A stretch of 64,000 nucleotides of DNA from Mycoplasmopsis pulmonis (GCF_900660575.1 NZ_LR215008.1:1-64000), one strand, 5' to 3'; counted from the first letter of the stretch, positions 1 through 10,640 are shown. Made by a program: numbers and translations. Notes: a model not told the origin generated them from the letters alone.

Positions 1-1386
1 ATGAGTAAAAAAAACCTTGACAAAATAGATTTACTAGCTTATAACAAGACATTGCAAGATATTTTTGAGTCAAAAATAAACGATTCAATGCTCTATCAAA
101 ATATTTTTAAGTTTCTAGAAATTACTAAAGTAACTTTTGACCAAGTCAAAATTGCAGCACCTAATCAAGATGTGATAAATCACTTAAATTCTGATTTCAA
201 AGAAGATATAAAAGATTGTATTTTCCAACTTTTTGGAGAAAATAGAGAAATAACTTTTACAAGTGGAAAAAAAGACTCTTCTGAATCTCCTAAAAAAAGC
301 GAAGAGAATATTCAATTGGTAGAAGAGAGCCAAAATAATGATGAACTTATCAAAAAATTTACTTTTGATAATTTTATTCAATCAAAATTTAATGAAAATG
401 CCTTTTTAATTGGTAAGGAAATAATTGAAAATCCTGGTATTTATAATCCAGTTTTAATAAGTGGGGATTCTGGATTAGGAAAAACTCACCTTTTAAATGC
501 AATTGGTAATGAATTTTTGAAAAAATATCCTAAAAGCATTGTCAAATTTTTGACTCCAAGTGATTTTTATAGAAAAATCATGCCTATTCTTTCATCAAAT
601 AACATTAATGAAAATGCTAAAAAATTCAAAGAATTAACTGAAGCTGACTTGGTTATGTTTGATGATTTTCAAATTTTTAGTATTGGAAACAAAAGAGCAA
701 CTCTAAATTTTATCTTTGAAATACTAGATAAAAGAATAATGAACAATAAAGTTACCATTTTAACTAGTGATAAAGACTTAAAATTCATGGCTTCTTTGTT
801 TGAACAAAGACTTTATACCCGTCTTTCTTCAGGTTTGAGTGTTGAAATTGAACAACCAAACAAAGAAGACATGCTTAAAATTCTTAAATTCCAGCTAAAA
901 ATCAAGAATTTAAGTCCAGAAAAATGAGAAAAAGATGCTCTTGATTTTATGGTTAGAAACTTTTCTAAATCAATAAGGTTTTTAGAAGGAGCTCTTGATA
1001 AAGTGCACTTTTTCCAACTAAAAAAACAAATAAATGAATTTAATAAGCTAACTATTAGCAATATTTTTAAAAATGTTGAAATCACCAAGGAAAACACAAC
1101 TCCTGAACGAATCATTGAACATGTGGCTAATTACTACAAACTTCCAAAGCATGAATTAATCAGTAAATCTAGAAAAAGTAACTTAGTTGTGGCTAGAGAT
1201 ATGGCTATTTATTTAATTCGAGAAGATTTAAATTACTCTTTTTCTAGGATTGGCCTAATTTTTTCGAACAGAGATCATTCAACAATCTTCAATTCTCATC
1301 GAAAAATATCACAAAGCATTAATAGCCATGATTCAACTAAGTACACAATTACTACCTTAAGGTCAAAAATCAACAAACTAAGTTAG
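1..1386 (+). CDS. dnaA: Chromosomal replication initiator DnaA
   Basis: DnaA is the AAA+ ATPase that binds DnaA boxes and melts the origin. The 461-residue frame crosses one TGA (Trp) at 925-927. Visible parts are a variable N-terminal region, Walker A (GDSGLGKT, about residues 156-163), Walker B with the MFDDFQ motif, and the C-terminal DNA-binding helices with the RDHSTIF signature near residue 425. The length is usual for the family. The ATG at base 1 means the window was probably cut at the conventional chromosome start, so the promoter and any upstream DnaA boxes lie outside. dnaN follows after a 133-base spacer, the usual bacterial origin order. Identification is secure. Confidence 0.98.
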
Positions 1387-1519
1387 ATTAAAGAGAACTT
1401 ATCCAAGGTTTACACAATAAAAAAGTCCTATAAAATCAAACTTTTAAATACTTATCCAAATATTAACAACAAATATTAATAATATTTATAATATAAATAA
1501 AAACAATAAAGGAATAAAA
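1387..1519. other. dnaA-dnaN spacer, probable part of oriC
   Basis: This A+T-rich spacer carries two same-direction DnaA-box-like 9-mers: TTATCCAAG at 1399-1407 and TTATCCAAA at 1452-1460. Each is close to the bacterial consensus TTATCCACA. The stretch from about 1460 to 1505 is nearly pure A/T, as expected of an unwinding element, and it must also hold the dnaN promoter and the ribosome site (AAAGGAA, 1507-1513). Mollicute origins commonly use boxes flanking dnaA. Origin function is inferred from motifs and position; the region upstream of dnaA, not visible here, may hold more boxes. Confidence 0.6.
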
Positions 1520-2641
1520 ATGAAATTATTTTTAGAGAAAAGTAGATTCTTAAGGTTTTTGGAAAATACTACAAAAATTATTGAATCTAACAACTCAAAT
1601 TATGAATTAAGAGGAGCTTATTTTCAAGTTAGGCAAGATAAAATAATTTTAATATCTTCAAATGAGGATATATCAATTAAAAATGAATATCTTTTAGATG
1701 GAATAAAAAATAAAACTGAAGGTGAAAGTGACTTTTTAGTACTTAATTCTTTGTTAAAAAACATAATAAAAAAATGTAGTGATTCAATAATTTTAGAAAA
1801 AGAAAAAAATACTTTAAAGATTTTTTCAGATCTACAAAGTTACGAAATTAATTTATTAGATCATGAAAGATTTCCTGACATAAAATTTGGTTTAAATAAT
1901 AGCCAATTACAACTTAAAACAGAACAGTTTAAACAAGCTTTAAAAAATGTTGTTTTTGCAGCTGATTTAAGCAATGCTCAAGAATTGCTTTTAAATTCAG
2001 TAAATTTAAGTTTAAAAAATAATATTCTTACTCTTGTTGCAACAAATAGAGCAAGAATAGCAATGCAAAAAATTAAAACAGAGGATTCTCAAGAATTCAA
2101 TTTAACAATTAATTCTAAAGTTGTAAAAGAGCTTATTTCTTTATCAATGTCAAATACTTTAATTCTTTCTCCTGGAACTTTTGAATTAAAAATTAAAAGC
2201 GGAAACTTAGAGATAAAAACTAAAGTTATTGAAATTCCTTATATGAATGTTGAAAATGTTTTTCCTAACAAATTTAATTTTGTAATTCATATTGATAAAA
2301 AAGAACTTTTAAGTTTAATTGATAAAGTCTCAATTGTCAATGATGAAAAAAACGGAAACAAAATTTTAATAGAATACAACCCATCAAAAAAAGAGAAGAA
2401 ATTAAAATTATCTTCGTATTGACCTGATTTAGGTTTTTCTGAAGTTTTTTCTGATAACTTTGAGGTTGAAAGTGAAATATTATTAAAGTTTTTTATTAAT
2501 GCAAATTATCTAAAAGAATCTATCAATGTTTTTGATGGAATGATTTCAATTTTTATAACCGAAAATAAAGATAGAATGGTTATAAGTTCAGAAACAAATT
2601 TAAATAACAAACAATTAATAGCAGCTCTAAGAGGACACTAA
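1520..2641 (+). CDS. dnaN: DNA polymerase III beta subunit (sliding clamp)
   Basis: The beta clamp encircles DNA and tethers the replicative polymerase. The 373-residue frame crosses TGA Trp codons, the first at 2420-2422. Assignment rests on position directly after dnaA, on clamp-like length with three repeated subdomains, and on conserved stretches such as the LDHERFPDI segment and the LLNSVNLSLKNNILTLVATNRAR segment near residues 155-180. The C-terminus is divergent, as in other mollicutes. An AAAGGAA ribosome site precedes the ATG. The next gene starts two bases after the stop, so the two are probably co-transcribed. Confidence 0.93.
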
Positions 2642-2642
2642 A

Positions 2643-2864
2643 ATGACAATACTAATTAAAGGTGAGTTTTTAACAATTGGTCAACTAATTAAAAAAATAA
2701 AACTAATAGATTCTGGTGGACAAATTAAACAATTTATGCAAAGCCATCAAGTTAAAATAAATGGTAAATTAATAAACACCAGAAACACTAAAGTAAGAGT
2801 TGGAGACACCATTTGAATAGATGATCAACTTTATACAATCAAAGCACAAAATAATGAGGAATAA
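2643..2864 (+). CDS. S4-domain RNA-binding protein (YaaA-like)
   Basis: This 73-residue protein is little more than one S4 RNA-binding domain: residues from about 10 to 65 show the helix-turn pattern 'IKLIDSGGQIKQFMQSHQVKING' followed by the 'NTRNTKVRVGDTIW' strand-loop typical of S4 modules. One TGA codes Trp near the end. Bacillus subtilis has a comparable small S4 protein, YaaA, directly after dnaN, so both sequence and position agree. Its substrate RNA is unknown; ribosome association is the usual guess for the family. It sits two bases after dnaN and two bases before the next gene, in one apparent operon. Confidence 0.8.
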
Positions 2865-2866
2865 AA

Positions 2867-3550
2867 TTGAAATATATTAAATCTAAAATACATAAAAAAG
2901 TTTTTAGAAAATTAAGTCATGTCAAGCTTTTTTACAAGGGTTTTCATAATAGAACTTATCTTGGTTTTTATAATGGTATAAAAGTTCAAATAAGATTAAA
3001 AATAAATGACATTGTAAACCATGAAGATGAATATAAATATTTAAAAAACAATGAAGATTATTTGTTTGTTAATAAATTTGTAGTTATTAAAAAATGATTT
3101 GATGGAGAACATTTTAAAGCAAACAAAGAAAGCTTAAAAAACCTATATGATATTTTAGAAAAGTTTTGAAGTCAAAATCTTGATTTGGCTAAGATGAACT
3201 GACTTTTTTATAAAACAAAAGATCCTAAATATTTATCTTTAGTCGAAAAATACAAAGATGATTTTAATGATGTAATTCATGGTGATTTAAACTTTAAAAA
3301 CATTTTAGCAAATGATAAAAATGAAGTAAAGTTAATTGACTTTGAATGAATCAAAAAAGGATCAAAATATTTTGACATTATTTGTATTTACAAAAACTTC
3401 AATATAAATAAAAATGAGCTAATAAAAAGATTTGATTTAAATGAAGAAAAATTTGATGATTATTTATATATGTCAGTCAAATTTATTGAAGAGGCTGAAG
3501 AGAAAGTTTATTCAAAAATGAGTGATAGTTTTTGATATGAAAAAAAATAA
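2867..3550 (+). CDS. Choline-kinase/aminoglycoside phosphotransferase-like protein
   Basis: The 227-residue frame starts with TTG and crosses several TGA Trp codons. It carries the two hallmark blocks of the choline kinase/APH kinase-like fold: the Brenner motif VIHGDLNFKNIL (about residues 136-147) with the catalytic Asp, and the metal-binding LIDFEW motif about 18 residues later. The N-terminal lobe is short and poorly conserved. Such kinases phosphorylate small alcohols or amines; LicA-type choline kinases are the nearest functional precedent. It ends six bases from the convergent minus-strand gene, whose sequence faintly recalls LicD. That pairing hints at phosphocholine decoration, but the substrate cannot be read from sequence. 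Confidence 0.7.
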
Positions 3551-3556
3551 AAAAAA

Positions 3557-4201
3557 CTAAAAAATTATTTTGTTGTATCCATCTTTGTAGTTTCTTTTAA
3601 AATGAGATTCTATTTCTTCAATTACTCTAGTTTTTAGGTTTAAAAACTGAATTTCTTTTGTTTTAAAAGTTATGTTTAAAAATCAATTTTTTTCAGTGTT
3701 TTCATTAACATTACTTAAAACAAAAAAGCCTTGATGTTTGCTGCTATAAATGCTATAGATAGCTTTATTAATATTAATAGGAAAGAGATTGAATATTTTT
3801 TTAAATAGAGAGCTATTTTTTATTTCTTTATTTTTCTTATTAATTTGATAAATAAACAAATTTTTTAAACTTTTAAAACTTTTTATTTTTTTTAATGTTG
3901 AAGGAATTAAAATGTTGATTTCAACAAAAGAAACTTCATTGATTCAATTTGATTTATCTAAGACAAATCTAGGTTTTAAGAAATTATAATTTATGCTATT
4001 TGAATTATCAATTACATTATTGTAGAACTTCTTTTTTAAATTTCTATATGAGTCAATAGACATAAAAACTTGGAAAATATGTTTTTTTTGATCAATTTTT
4101 TCACCTTTGTTTCAAGATAAACTAGTCTCGAAAGCTAAGGAATAAAATAGATTATTTTTTTCACAAATTTGAACAAACTCACTAAAAACATTTCTTTCCA
4201 T
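3557..4201 (-). CDS. Hypothetical protein, weakly LicD-like
   Basis: An intact 214-residue minus-strand frame runs from an ATG at 4201 to a TAG at 3557, with TGA read as Trp three times. It has no signal peptide or membrane segment. The N-terminal block (VQICEKNNLFYSLAFETSL) resembles the start of LicD-type phosphocholine/nucleotidyl transferases, where a short helix precedes a 'YwLdgGTLLG' strand. The C-terminus (HFKRNYKDGYNKI) resembles the LicD tail. The aspartate pair expected of an active LicD is not obvious, so this could be a degenerate or unrelated protein. Its converging neighbour is a choline-kinase-like gene. Function stays open. Confidence 0.45.
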
Positions 4202-4381
4202 AAAACCCCATTAGTCTTGCAATTGTTAGCAATAATAAAACAATTATATTCTTATTTGCTATTATAATATGGATCGTTATTTATTTTTGATTACTATTTT
4301 TGAACAAAAATCTTATTTTTTAAAAAAAAGTATAATTTGTTTTATTATTTTGTTTAAATTCAATTTTTTTAGGAGATTATC
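4202..4381. promoter_or_regulatory. Divergent promoter region before the P80 gene
   Basis: This spacer serves the minus-strand gene ending at 4201 and the plus-strand operon from 4382. A perfect TATAAT lies at 4331-4336, about 45 bases before the P80 start, and a strong AGGAGA ribosome site lies at 4371-4376. A second TATAAT-containing stretch near 4265-4270 may serve an alternative start. Clear -35 boxes are not visible, which is common in mollicutes. Confidence 0.5.
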
Positions 4382-6538
4382 ATGAAAAAGCCAAGCTTTA
4401 AAAATTTTTTTAAATCTAGTAAAGTGGTTGATAAGAAAAAAACCAAAAGAAATTATATTCTTGGTGGATCTATTTTTACTTTAATAGTTTTGGGAGTTGT
4501 AGTTCCTATTTTTGCAGTAAATAACTCAACTGCTCAAAGACCAGCACTTCCAGGGGACGCACCCTTATTTAATTTTATAAATGGAAGAAATTCTGACCAA
4601 GTAACTAGTACTGTTGATTCTGTTTTGAATCAAGGTGTGTTAAAAGAAGTTAAAAAACAAGAGGAAGTTTTTACAAAATGATCAAATGCTTATAGTGAGT
4701 TTTTATACGAGCAAGAGAGAAAAGCTTCTGAAAATTTAGCTAATGTTTTTAAAGTTGAATCAGGTTTTTCTTCAAAACCTAGCGAATTTACAAATCCACT
4801 TAAAAAAATTGATGAAATAAGAGCAAGCGAAAGAAAAGAGCTTGATGATGCTAAAAGAAACATTCAACTTCAACAAGGACCTGCTAATTGAGAAGCTGAG
4901 TGACTAAAACAATTAAGAGAAAACGATAAATACGGAAAAAAAGGAAACGAAGAAGATGCTCTTGAGTTTTTAGTTCAAAAGAAAATTAAAAATGATGCTT
5001 ACAGAAGATTTGATCCTCAAATTCTTTCTTCTTTAAATGTTGATGATTTAAAGAAGGTAGCTTCTAGAGATATTATGGACATCCATGACAACACTAAAGT
5101 TTTTATTAAAAAAGGACAGCCTCTTTTTCCTTTTGCTTTTGATGGCACAAACCTAAAACAAAATGTTGTTTTTCATAGTAATGACTCAACCAATAAAAGT
5201 GCAAGAGTTTATACAACCAGAAGTTTTATTAATGAACACAGAAATGTTGAAAATCTTGCTAAAAGATATTTAGAAAGATTTGGAAAATTATATTCAGTTT
5301 CAACTTTAACTCTACCTGGAAAATCAAATGATGCCAAGCCAGAAGAGCGCTATGTTTTATCTAAAGCTGATTTTACAAAATTAATTTCTTATTCAGCTTT
5401 TAATCCAGATAGACAATTAGGTGATGCAACAAACAATAACACTGGTGTTGATTTAATTTTAAATAAAGCAAAAAATTACAAAGGAGTTGAAACACTTTTT
5501 TCTAACATTAGTGCAGAAACAAGAAGACAAGCAGATATTGATCAACACATCATAAATGTAGCTTCAGTTAATTCATCAAAAAATGGAAGAGGATTTGTTG
5601 GTTTTGGATCATTATTAGACGTTTCTACAAAAACTTCAGATCTTTTATCTTTAACAATTCTTGGTGGTATTTTTAAAGTTGCTGAAATTGATGCAACAAA
5701 CATAAAGAATCCTTTAGATACTTTCATTGAAAAAGTAAAAGAAAACTTTCCAGGTTTATTACCTGATGCAGCTCCAAATGTTAGTGATGTAGCAAAAACA
5801 AATAGAGAAATTTCACAAAAAATTCAAGACATGTCAAAAGAAGAATTTGATATAAAAATCAAGAAAATTTTTGAAGCTACCTTTACTACACCAAAAGATT
5901 TTAATGGAAGAGAAATTCTTCAAAAAAGAATGGCTTATTATAAAAAAGCAACAGATACTGATAAAAATGAATATTGAGTTGTTTTAGATGATAAAGGATT
6001 AAATATTGTTAAAAAACATGAAGTTTCAACAATGGATGAATTTTGAAATTATTTAAAAAATGATTTATATCACTCACTTCACTCTTCTTCATCTACACAA
6101 AGAGTTGGTTTTGACACACCTAAATTATTAAAATATTTTAGCAATGATACTTTTGCAGCACAAGGGACTTTTTCTAATGCAGAATTTGAAAAGTTTTATA
6201 GAGAAAAATATTCTAATTTAACTGTAGAAAATTTTAATAGTGAAAAAGAAAATGCAAGAGCTCATTTTTTAAGAAATATAACAAATCATGATTTTTCAAA
6301 TCAATCTAAAGAAGTTGAAAAAATCAGGAAATTTATAGAATCTGAAAAAGATAAAAATACTTATGTTGAATTAAATGATGAAAACATATTTAAATTAAAA
6401 TACCCAAATAATGATATTAATACAAAACAAAGTGAGCCAGAAAAAACAGTAGATTCTATGAAATCATTTTTCGAAAACATTTTATACCCTATGTTCTTTG
6501 ATGTGTTTGGATCTAGAAGACTAAAAGGAGATAATTAA
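4382..6538 (+). CDS. P80-like membrane protein of the HinT complex
   Basis: The 718-residue product has a basic N-terminus, one transmembrane anchor at about residues 25-46 and a long extracellular part without a lipobox Cys. TGA encodes Trp repeatedly. The gene order (anchored large protein, lipoprotein, HIT protein, with overlapping or abutting starts) matches the P80-P60-HinT operon described in Mycoplasma hominis, where the two surface proteins form a membrane complex that binds HinT inside the cell. The name is given mainly from that arrangement and from size and topology. The stop codon overlaps the next ATG by one base, which points to translational coupling. Biochemical role is unknown. 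Confidence 0.72.
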
Positions 6539-7968
6539 TGATTAAAAACAAAATTAAGATTTTAAAAACTCTCTTTTTTACTTCGACGCCAATTATAACT
6601 TCTTCGCTTTTGATTTCTTGTGGTCAAGTTATTGACTCAACTGAAAAAATTAACCAAGAAACAGAGCTGAAAAAAACATCAACAAAAGAATCTGTGTTGA
6701 ATTTATATTATGAATATATTGTTAGTCAAAAATATTCAAATGATTCAATAGACTTTTCTACTAAAAATGATCAGTCATTAGATGATAAAAATTCACAATT
6801 TTATAAAGATGCTTTTTTAGCATATAAATTTTATGTTTCAAATGAAAGACTTAAAAAATCAACTTGGTTTGTAGATCAAAGAGCAAATTGAGAAAAGGCA
6901 AACATAACTTCATTTGTAAATAAAACAACAAATCAAAGTATCACCATGAATTTTGGTCATCCTCTTGATGAAAACAATTTTAAAGTTTTATTTTTAAACA
7001 AAACCTCACCTGTAAGACATGAAATTATTAAAATGCTTATGGTTAAAAATTATTTACTAAATACAAGTGAAGAGCAAGTTAAAAAAAGCTTTCCTGATTA
7101 TGAAAACAAAATCAAGCTTTTAGACAAAAATAACACAGATAAAAAAATCTATGAATCAATTGATTTATCAAAAAATAATTTCTTTTTAATGAAGTATTTA
7201 TTAAAAGATAAAAGAATGATAATGAAATGAAATTATAAGAGTGAAACCGATTCATCTAAAGTTCTTGCTGGTATTGATGTTTATATTAATAACATTCAAG
7301 AATTTAATGAAAATGTTCAAACACAATCTAGAGTAGAATCTCTTTTAACCGAAGATATTTCTCTAAGATTAAATGATGAATATAGAAAAGCAAACGAAAC
7401 CCAAAATTCAAGATTAAATCCTGAATTAATTAGAGCCTTTACTAATGTAGAAACAACTACAGAAAACGCTGGTGATTTAAACTACAACATTGATCAATTA
7501 AAAGAACAAAAAGAAGTTATTAATGGATTCTTAGTTGATAAAAATAAAATAATTTCTAATAAACAATTATTAATTAATCAAGCTTCTCAAAGTGGAACAG
7601 GTGATTTAACAAGATTTATTCAAATTACTAATTTTAAAGATGGTAAAAGTGAAATTGATATGTCTTATATTTTAAAACTAACTCCTCTATTTGAAGAAGA
7701 CACTGCTAAAACAGCTGAGTACAATAAAGATAAAAAAGATTCAGATCCTACAATTAAAAGAGGCTTTTTTACATTTAAAAACACTCCTTGAGATCCAGAT
7801 AAAGCTGAATCAGCTAATGAACTAACTAAGTTAGCTTATTGATTATATAGAACTGATAATTCATTATTTACTCAAGCAAAAAATCATTTTTCAAGTATTG
7901 GTTATAAAATAGAATCAAACAATCCTATAATTAGAGATCTTTTAAAAAATGAAGGAATTTTAAAGTAA
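6538..7968 (+). CDS. P60-like surface lipoprotein
   Basis: The 476-residue product begins with a lipoprotein signal: lysines at residues 2-10, a hydrophobic stretch, and the lipobox LISC with Cys28 as the predicted lipidation site. The remainder is hydrophilic and extracellular, with no enzyme motif that I recognise. Its ATG overlaps the stop of the P80-like gene (TAATG), and the HIT gene begins directly after its own stop. This matches the middle gene of the M. hominis P80-P60-HinT operon. TGA is Trp at several positions. The function is probably structural, within the same membrane complex; no substrate can be inferred. Confidence 0.72.
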
Positions 7969-8319
7969 ATGTCAGATAATATCCATAGCATTTTTAAAAA
8001 AATAATTGATAGAAAAGAACCAGCTCAAATTATTTATGAAGATGATCAAGCAATTGCAATTATGGACAAGTTTCCATACAATCCAGGACACTTTTTGGTA
8101 ATACCAAAAAAACATTCAACAAATCTAAAAGATATTGAAGAACAAAGTATTAATCACTTAATGAAAATAGCTATTAAATTAGCAAAAGAAAAAATTGAAA
8201 ATAAGGAATTTGAAGACTTTAAACTTATTATCAATAATGGGGAAAAAGCTGGTCAAGTTGTTTATCATACTCACATTCATATAATTCCTTTTAGAAAAAA
8301 AGAAGGACATGAACATTAA
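7969..8319 (+). CDS. hinT: HIT-family nucleotide phosphoramidase (HinT)
   Basis: This 116-residue protein is a complete HIT-fold hydrolase. The N-terminal half holds the KIIDRKEPAQIIYEDDQAIAIMD core and the C-terminal half the active-site triad HTHIH (about residues 102-106) before IIPF. HinT proteins hydrolyse AMP-linked phosphoramidates; in M. hominis the protein binds the P60/P80 surface complex. The ATG follows the P60-like stop with no gap, so the three genes are one operon, closed by a hairpin terminator ten bases downstream. Identification of the family is firm, the membrane partnership is inferred from gene order. Confidence 0.93.
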   Translation: MSDNIHSIFKKIIDRKEPAQIIYEDDQAIAIMDKFPYNPGHFLVIPKKHSTNLKDIEEQSINHLMKIAIKLAKEKIENKEFEDFKLIINNGEKAGQVVYHTHIHIIPFRKKEGHEH

Positions 8320-8329
8320 TAAAAAAACT

Positions 8330-8352
8330 TTCTGGATTTTCCAGAATTTTTT
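8330..8352 (+). terminator. Rho-independent terminator after hinT
   Basis: A perfect 7-bp stem (TTCTGGA at 8330-8336 with TCCAGAA at 8340-8346) with a three-base loop is followed directly by a T run. It closes the P80-P60-HinT operon. Confidence 0.8.
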
Positions 8353-8481
8353 ATTTCTTTTTTTGCTACAATTTTTTAGCAATAACAAATTTTTATAATT
8401 TTTATTGTCAATTTAATTTAAGTGGAAGTTGATCAATGATTAACGCAATTACCACACATACTCGAAAGGATTGTGCTTATT
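8353..8481 (+). promoter_or_regulatory. Promoter and leader of the L11-L1 operon
   Basis: A TATAAT lies near 8393-8398, giving a transcript leader of about 80 bases before the L11 start. A GAAAGGA ribosome site (8464-8470) sits 11 bases before the chosen ATG. The leader includes a short open frame starting at 8436 (MINAITTHTRK...) that runs into rplK out of frame. A leader of this length would allow the translational feedback by L1 known from other bacteria, but no L1-binding structure is evident to me. Confidence 0.45.
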
Positions 8482-9075
8482 ATGGCAAAAAAAGAAGTTG
8501 TAAAAATTGCTAAATTACAATTTATAGCTGGGCAAGCTAAACCAGGACCTTCATTGGCTGGTGTTGGAATTAACATGCCTGAGTTTACTAGACAATTTAA
8601 TGAACAAACAAGAGATAGAGGTAATGAACCTGTTCCTGTTGAAATTACTGCTTATAAAGATAAATCATTTGATTTTAGACTTTTTACAGCACCTGCATCA
8701 TTTAAAATTTTACAAGCTATTAAAGCTAAAAGTGGATCAGCAAATTCAAAAACAAACATCATTGGAACTTTAACTCTAGCTCAACTTGAAGAAATAGCTA
8801 AATATAAACTTCCAGATCTAAACACAGATGATTACAAAGTTGCTATGCATACAATTGCAGGAACAGCTAAAAACATGGGTGTTTTAGTTGAAGGTTGAGA
8901 TGATGTTAAAAAAGCAAAAGAAGAGGCTAAAGCAGCAAAACTAGCTCAATTAAAAGCAGAAGCAAAAGAAGCTGCTCTTAAAGAAGCTGAAAAAGAATTA
9001 GTTGATTCAAAAGGTAAAGAAGTTGAAGTTAAACTTGTTGGAGAAGAAGAACAATCAGAAAGTGAGAATAACTAA
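8482..9075 (+). CDS. rplK: Large ribosomal subunit protein L11
   Basis: L11 forms the GTPase-associated stalk base with 23S rRNA. The N-terminal domain has the expected GQAKPGPSLAGVGINMPEF proline-rich stretch and the C-terminal RNA-binding domain ends in IAGTAKNMGVLVEG. The protein is 197 residues, about 55 longer than usual, owing to a C-terminal Lys/Ala/Glu-rich helix (about residues 145-197), an extension also seen in other mycoplasmas. The ATG at 8482 is preferred to the GTG nine bases upstream because it has the better ribosome site. Its stop overlaps the rplA ATG by one base. Confidence 0.97.
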
Positions 9076-9764
9076 TGGCTAAAATTGGTAAAAAATTACA
9101 AGAAGCTAAAAAATTAGTTGACAAAAATCAATTTTATCCTCTAATTGAAGCTATTCAACTTGCAAAAAAAACTTCATATTCAAAATTTGATGCTTCAATC
9201 GACTTAGCTTTTAGATTAAATCTTGATACAAGAAAAGCTGATCAACAACTAAGAGGATCAATTTTACTTCCTCACGGAAACGGTAAAGTTACTAGAGTTT
9301 TAGTTGCAACTGACTCACCCGAATTACAAAAATCTTCAAAAGAAGCTGGAGCTGATTTTGTAGTTGATAAACTAGAATTAGAAGAGATCATCAAACAAAA
9401 TAAATTTGACTTTGATGTAATTGTTGCAGATCCAAAAATGATGCCTATTTTAGGTAGATATGGTAAAGTGCTAGGTCCTAAAGGTTTAATGCCTAACCCA
9501 AAGACAGGAACTGTAACTCCTAACCCTGATAAAGCTGTTGTTGAAATCAAAAAGGGTAAAGCAAATTATAGAGCAGACAAATACGGAATTGTTCATTCAT
9601 TAATTGGTAAAAAATCTATGAGTGATGATCAATTACTTGATAATGCAAAAGTGTTGATTGACACGATTAAAAGATTAAAACCTTCTGTTGTTAAAGGTAC
9701 TTACATTAAGAATTTAACTATATCTTCTTCAATGGGTCCTTCAATTAAAATTAAGCTAGATTAA
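9075..9764 (+). CDS. rplA: Large ribosomal subunit protein L1
   Basis: L1 builds the mobile L1 stalk near the ribosomal E site and can repress its own operon. The 229-residue protein is full length. Conserved features include the strand 'SFDASIDLAFRLNLD', the central block with GRYGKVLGPKGLMPNPKTGTVT (about residues 128-149) and the C-terminal RNA-binding 'GTYIKNLTISSSMGPSIKI'. It starts within the rplK stop (TAATG), so the two proteins are translationally coupled. Two hairpin terminators follow. Confidence 0.98.
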   Translation: MAKIGKKLQEAKKLVDKNQFYPLIEAIQLAKKTSYSKFDASIDLAFRLNLDTRKADQQLRGSILLPHGNGKVTRVLVATDSPELQKSSKEAGADFVVDKLELEEIIKQNKFDFDVIVADPKMMPILGRYGKVLGPKGLMPNPKTGTVTPNPDKAVVEIKKGKANYRADKYGIVHSLIGKKSMSDDQLLDNAKVLIDTIKRLKPSVVKGTYIKNLTISSSMGPSIKIKLD

Positions 9765-9785
9765 TTAGTAAAATTTACAATAAAA

Positions 9786-9825
9786 AAATCGCTTAGATTT
9801 TCAAAGATCTTGGCGGTTTTTTTAT
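9786..9825 (+). terminator. Terminator after rplA
   Basis: A 12- to 13-bp imperfect hairpin pairs the AAATCGCTTAGAT side with the ATCTTGGCGGTTT side, using G-U pairs and one mismatch, and is followed by a run of seven T. Confidence 0.75.
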
Positions 9826-9840
9826 GCTTTAAAATAACAA

Positions 9841-9869
9841 AAAAACTAGTGAAAGTCACCAGTTTTTTT
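9841..9869 (+). terminator. Second, tandem terminator after rplA
   Basis: ACTAGTG (9845-9851) pairs with CACCAGT (9857-9863) with one mismatch. It is flanked by an A run upstream and seven T downstream, so it can act in both directions. Confidence 0.65.
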
Positions 9870-10640
9870 GAGAGCGCTAACAACTCTTTTAATCACTACA
9901 AAGCTACTATATTTATTTATTTTTTGCTAATTTTATTTGAACCACAATGAACAGGAAAATACTTAAAAATGTAAAAAGATTACCAAGAAAACAAATTAAA
10001 CATCAATAAAAACACTAAATTTATTATTAGTGTCAGAAAAGACAAAATACAAAATTAAGATAAGAATGAGAAGACTTAATTATTATAAATGAATAGAATG
10101 AAGGGAAGATACTAAGGGGAGAAGAAAAAACCACCTAAATGTAAAAAAATATTACACAATGCTAAAACTTAATTTTATGTCTATTCAAGAAAGTGGGGAT
10201 AATATTAAACCAATAATTAATAAGGAGTCTTGAAAATGTATAAAAAAATACATCAAAAATTGATAACAAAATAAAAAGAGTTGATGCTTTTGGAACTTAA
10301 CCCATAAACTACCTAACTAATAAAACAAAAGGCATCAACACTAAAAAAATAGAAACAATTTAATAAATTAGTAATAAAAAAATAAAAAAAATAAAGGAGG
10401 TAACAAAAAAACTAATTTAATAAATAAGAAGAATTTAAATTTGAAATTAAATTAAATAAAAAATAAAAAAATAATGTATTTTGTAGTAATTAAAAAAATG
10501 TACTTGTAATAAAAATATTTATGACTTGTACATATAAAATCTTAACACAAAACAGACTAAAAATATAAAAGCAATTTTTTTATTTAACAAAATAAAATTA
10601 AACTAAAATAACTTTTATCTTTTTAAAAAACAAGAATAAA
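9870..10640. other. 770-base region without an intact gene, probably decayed
   Basis: I find no credible open frame here on either strand. The plus strand is strikingly A-rich (purine-biased). Two strong ribosome-binding sequences have lost their genes: AAGGAG at 10222-10227, leading only to a 12-codon frame at 10236, and AAAGGAGG at 10393-10400, leading to none. A long hairpin at 10280-10339 is listed separately. Orphan ribosome sites and terminators with no gene between them suggest a gene relic. No tRNA-like T-loop or RNase P core motif was seen. Confidence 0.5.
10280..10339 (-). terminator. Long hairpin, terminator-like on the minus strand
   Basis: GTTGATGCTTTTG (10280-10292) pairs with CAAAAGGCATCAAC (10326-10339) through 13 bp with a one-base bulge and a 33-base loop. 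Read on the minus strand the stem is followed by a T-rich run (complement of 10270-10279), as in a terminator. No minus-strand gene now lies upstream of it, so it may be left from a lost gene, or be part of a structured RNA. Confidence 0.45.

Noticed and set aside
925-951. Apparent split of dnaA and many other genes at TGA
   Set aside because: Not frameshifts or pseudogenes: TGA falls at Trp positions throughout, as in the mycoplasma genetic code, so the halves are single genes.
8436-8513. Short leader frame MINAITTHTRK... before rplK
   Set aside because: It has no ribosome site and overlaps rplK out of frame; nothing shows that it is translated.
9870-10640. RNase P RNA, tmRNA or SRP RNA in the long empty region
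   Set aside because: No conserved core motif, tRNA-like T-arm or expected GC-rich helix was found.
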